Below are positions 6,395-6,937 of a stretch of DNA of 6,937 bases, piece after piece. Position 1 is the stretch's first letter; every line of letters begins with the position of its first letter. The translations under genes were made by a program, and so were the position numbers. The stretch comes from Caldilineales bacterium. GTDB lineage: Bacteria > Chloroflexota > Anaerolineae > JAAEKA01. The stretch is taken from contig JAJTXO010000201.1 in the NCBI GenBank assembly GCA_021463315.1, forward strand, positions 1-6,937, in the 5' to 3' direction. The notes beneath the pieces were generated by a model. That model saw only the letters and a program-made list of their open reading frames with translations. It did not search any database and was not told the origin of the DNA.

Positions 6395-6937
6395 GAGACG
6401 GCGAATGGAATTCGCCGTCTCAAAGCACGAAGGCCCCTCAGGGCCTGCAGATCCCAGCCTAAGCCAGCGAATGGAATTCGCCGTCTCAAAGCGCGAAGGC
6501 CCCTCAGGGCCTGCAGATCCCAGCCTGAGCCAGCGAATGGAATTCGCCGTCTGAAAGCGCAAAGGCCCCTCAGGGCCTGCAGATCCCAGCGCCTGAGGGC
6601 GCTTCGTGTTCTCAGCCAGACAATTCCATTGTCTGGCCTCCCAGCCAGCCAGCGAATGGAATTCGCCGTCTCAACGCACAAAGGCCCCTCAGGGCCTCCA
6701 GATCCCAGCGCCTGAGGGCGCTTCCAACCAGCGAATGGAATTCGCCGTCTCAAAACGCAAAGGCCCCTCAGGGCCTGCAGATCCCAGCGCCTGAGGGCGC
6801 TTCGTGTTCTCAGCCGGACAATTCCATTGTCTGGGCCTCCCAGCCAGCCAGCGAATGGAATTCGCCGTCTCAAAACGCAAAGGCCCCTCAGGGCCTGCAG
6901 ATCCCAGCGCCTGAGGGCGCTTCGTGTTCTCAGCCGG
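6395..6937. repeat. Modular array of hairpin repeats (BIME-like), at least six units, running off the window
   Basis: Units begin with GCGAATGGAATTCGCCGTCT at 6401, 6467, 6533, 6652, 6731 and 6851. Lengths are 66, 66, 119, 79, 120 and at least 87 bases. Modules: A, GCGAAT-GGA-ATTCGC (a full 12-bp stem only in the first unit, 6395-6421); B, AGGCCC-CTCA-GGGCCT (for example 6431-6446); C, AGCGCC-TGAG-GGCGCT (for example 6588-6603); D, around AATTCCATT (6615-6637 and 6814-6834). Units 1 and 2 are A-B with a decayed C, unit 4 is A-B-C, units 3 and 5 are A-B-C-D, and unit 6 is cut inside D. C-D is a diverged reverse complement of A-B. Open frames cross the array on both strands, but unit lengths of 119 and 79 shift the frame, so it is almost certainly non-coding. 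I see no direct-repeat/unique-spacer pattern, so it is not a CRISPR. Confidence 0.9.

Noticed and set aside
6313..6873. A 186-codon minus-strand open frame and several plus-strand frames across the repeat array
   Set aside because: They read the same repeat DNA in different frames from unit to unit, lack ribosome binding sites and overlap hairpins; open frames here follow from stop-poor repeat sequence.
6401..6937. A CRISPR array
   Set aside because: The whole unit repeats, including the parts between hairpins. There are no unique spacers, and unit lengths vary by loss of modules.

Overview
The window looks like a piece of a Chloroflexota (Anaerolineae/Caldilinea-like) genome or metagenome contig. 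The support is indirect. The DNA is GC-rich. The lipoprotein has a long Ala/Thr/Glu/Pro linker of the ATEAP type common in that phylum. A seven-helix sensor N-terminus resembles Chloroflexota histidine-kinase sensors. Intergenic DNA is full of hairpin-forming repeats. No rRNA or tRNA is present to prove the assignment.

Layout. (1) Positions 1-1154, minus strand: a membrane protein cut by the window edge, about 300 residues of transmembrane sensor followed abruptly by a soluble tail that does not look like a kinase. (2) 1155-1257: a short gap with a palindromic, TTGGTAG-rich element. (3) 1258-1794, minus strand: a GNAT-family acetyltransferase, apparently expressed from its own promoter as a leaderless mRNA. 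(4) 1795-2279: a divergent regulatory region with a perfect TTGACA-N17-TATAAT promoter facing right and a leader of about 350 nt. (5) 2280-6316, plus strand: a maltose/maltodextrin-type ABC importer in the order malE-malF-malG (binding lipoprotein, large permease with a periplasmic P2 domain, small permease). Two stem-loops lie between malE and malF, and malF and malG overlap. (6) 6317-6937: no gene. It holds a strong hairpin just after malG and then a modular array of at least six hairpin repeats running off the window end.

How the genes work together. MalE captures an alpha-glucoside in the periplasm or at the cell surface. MalF and MalG form the membrane channel, and an ATPase (MalK/MsmX type) must be supplied from outside this window. 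The stem-loops after malE are placed where they could keep malE mRNA more abundant than malFG mRNA, as repeats do in the enterobacterial operon.

The most unusual feature is the 3' repeat array. Its full 120-nt unit holds four hairpins (A-B-C-D), and C-D is a diverged reverse-complement copy of A-B. The unit is therefore a head-to-head pair of one two-hairpin module, a design like the BIME/REP elements of enterobacteria but with unrelated sequence. Apical sequences of A and D, and of B and C, are mutually complementary. The second oddity is the abrupt domain change in the left-edge membrane protein.
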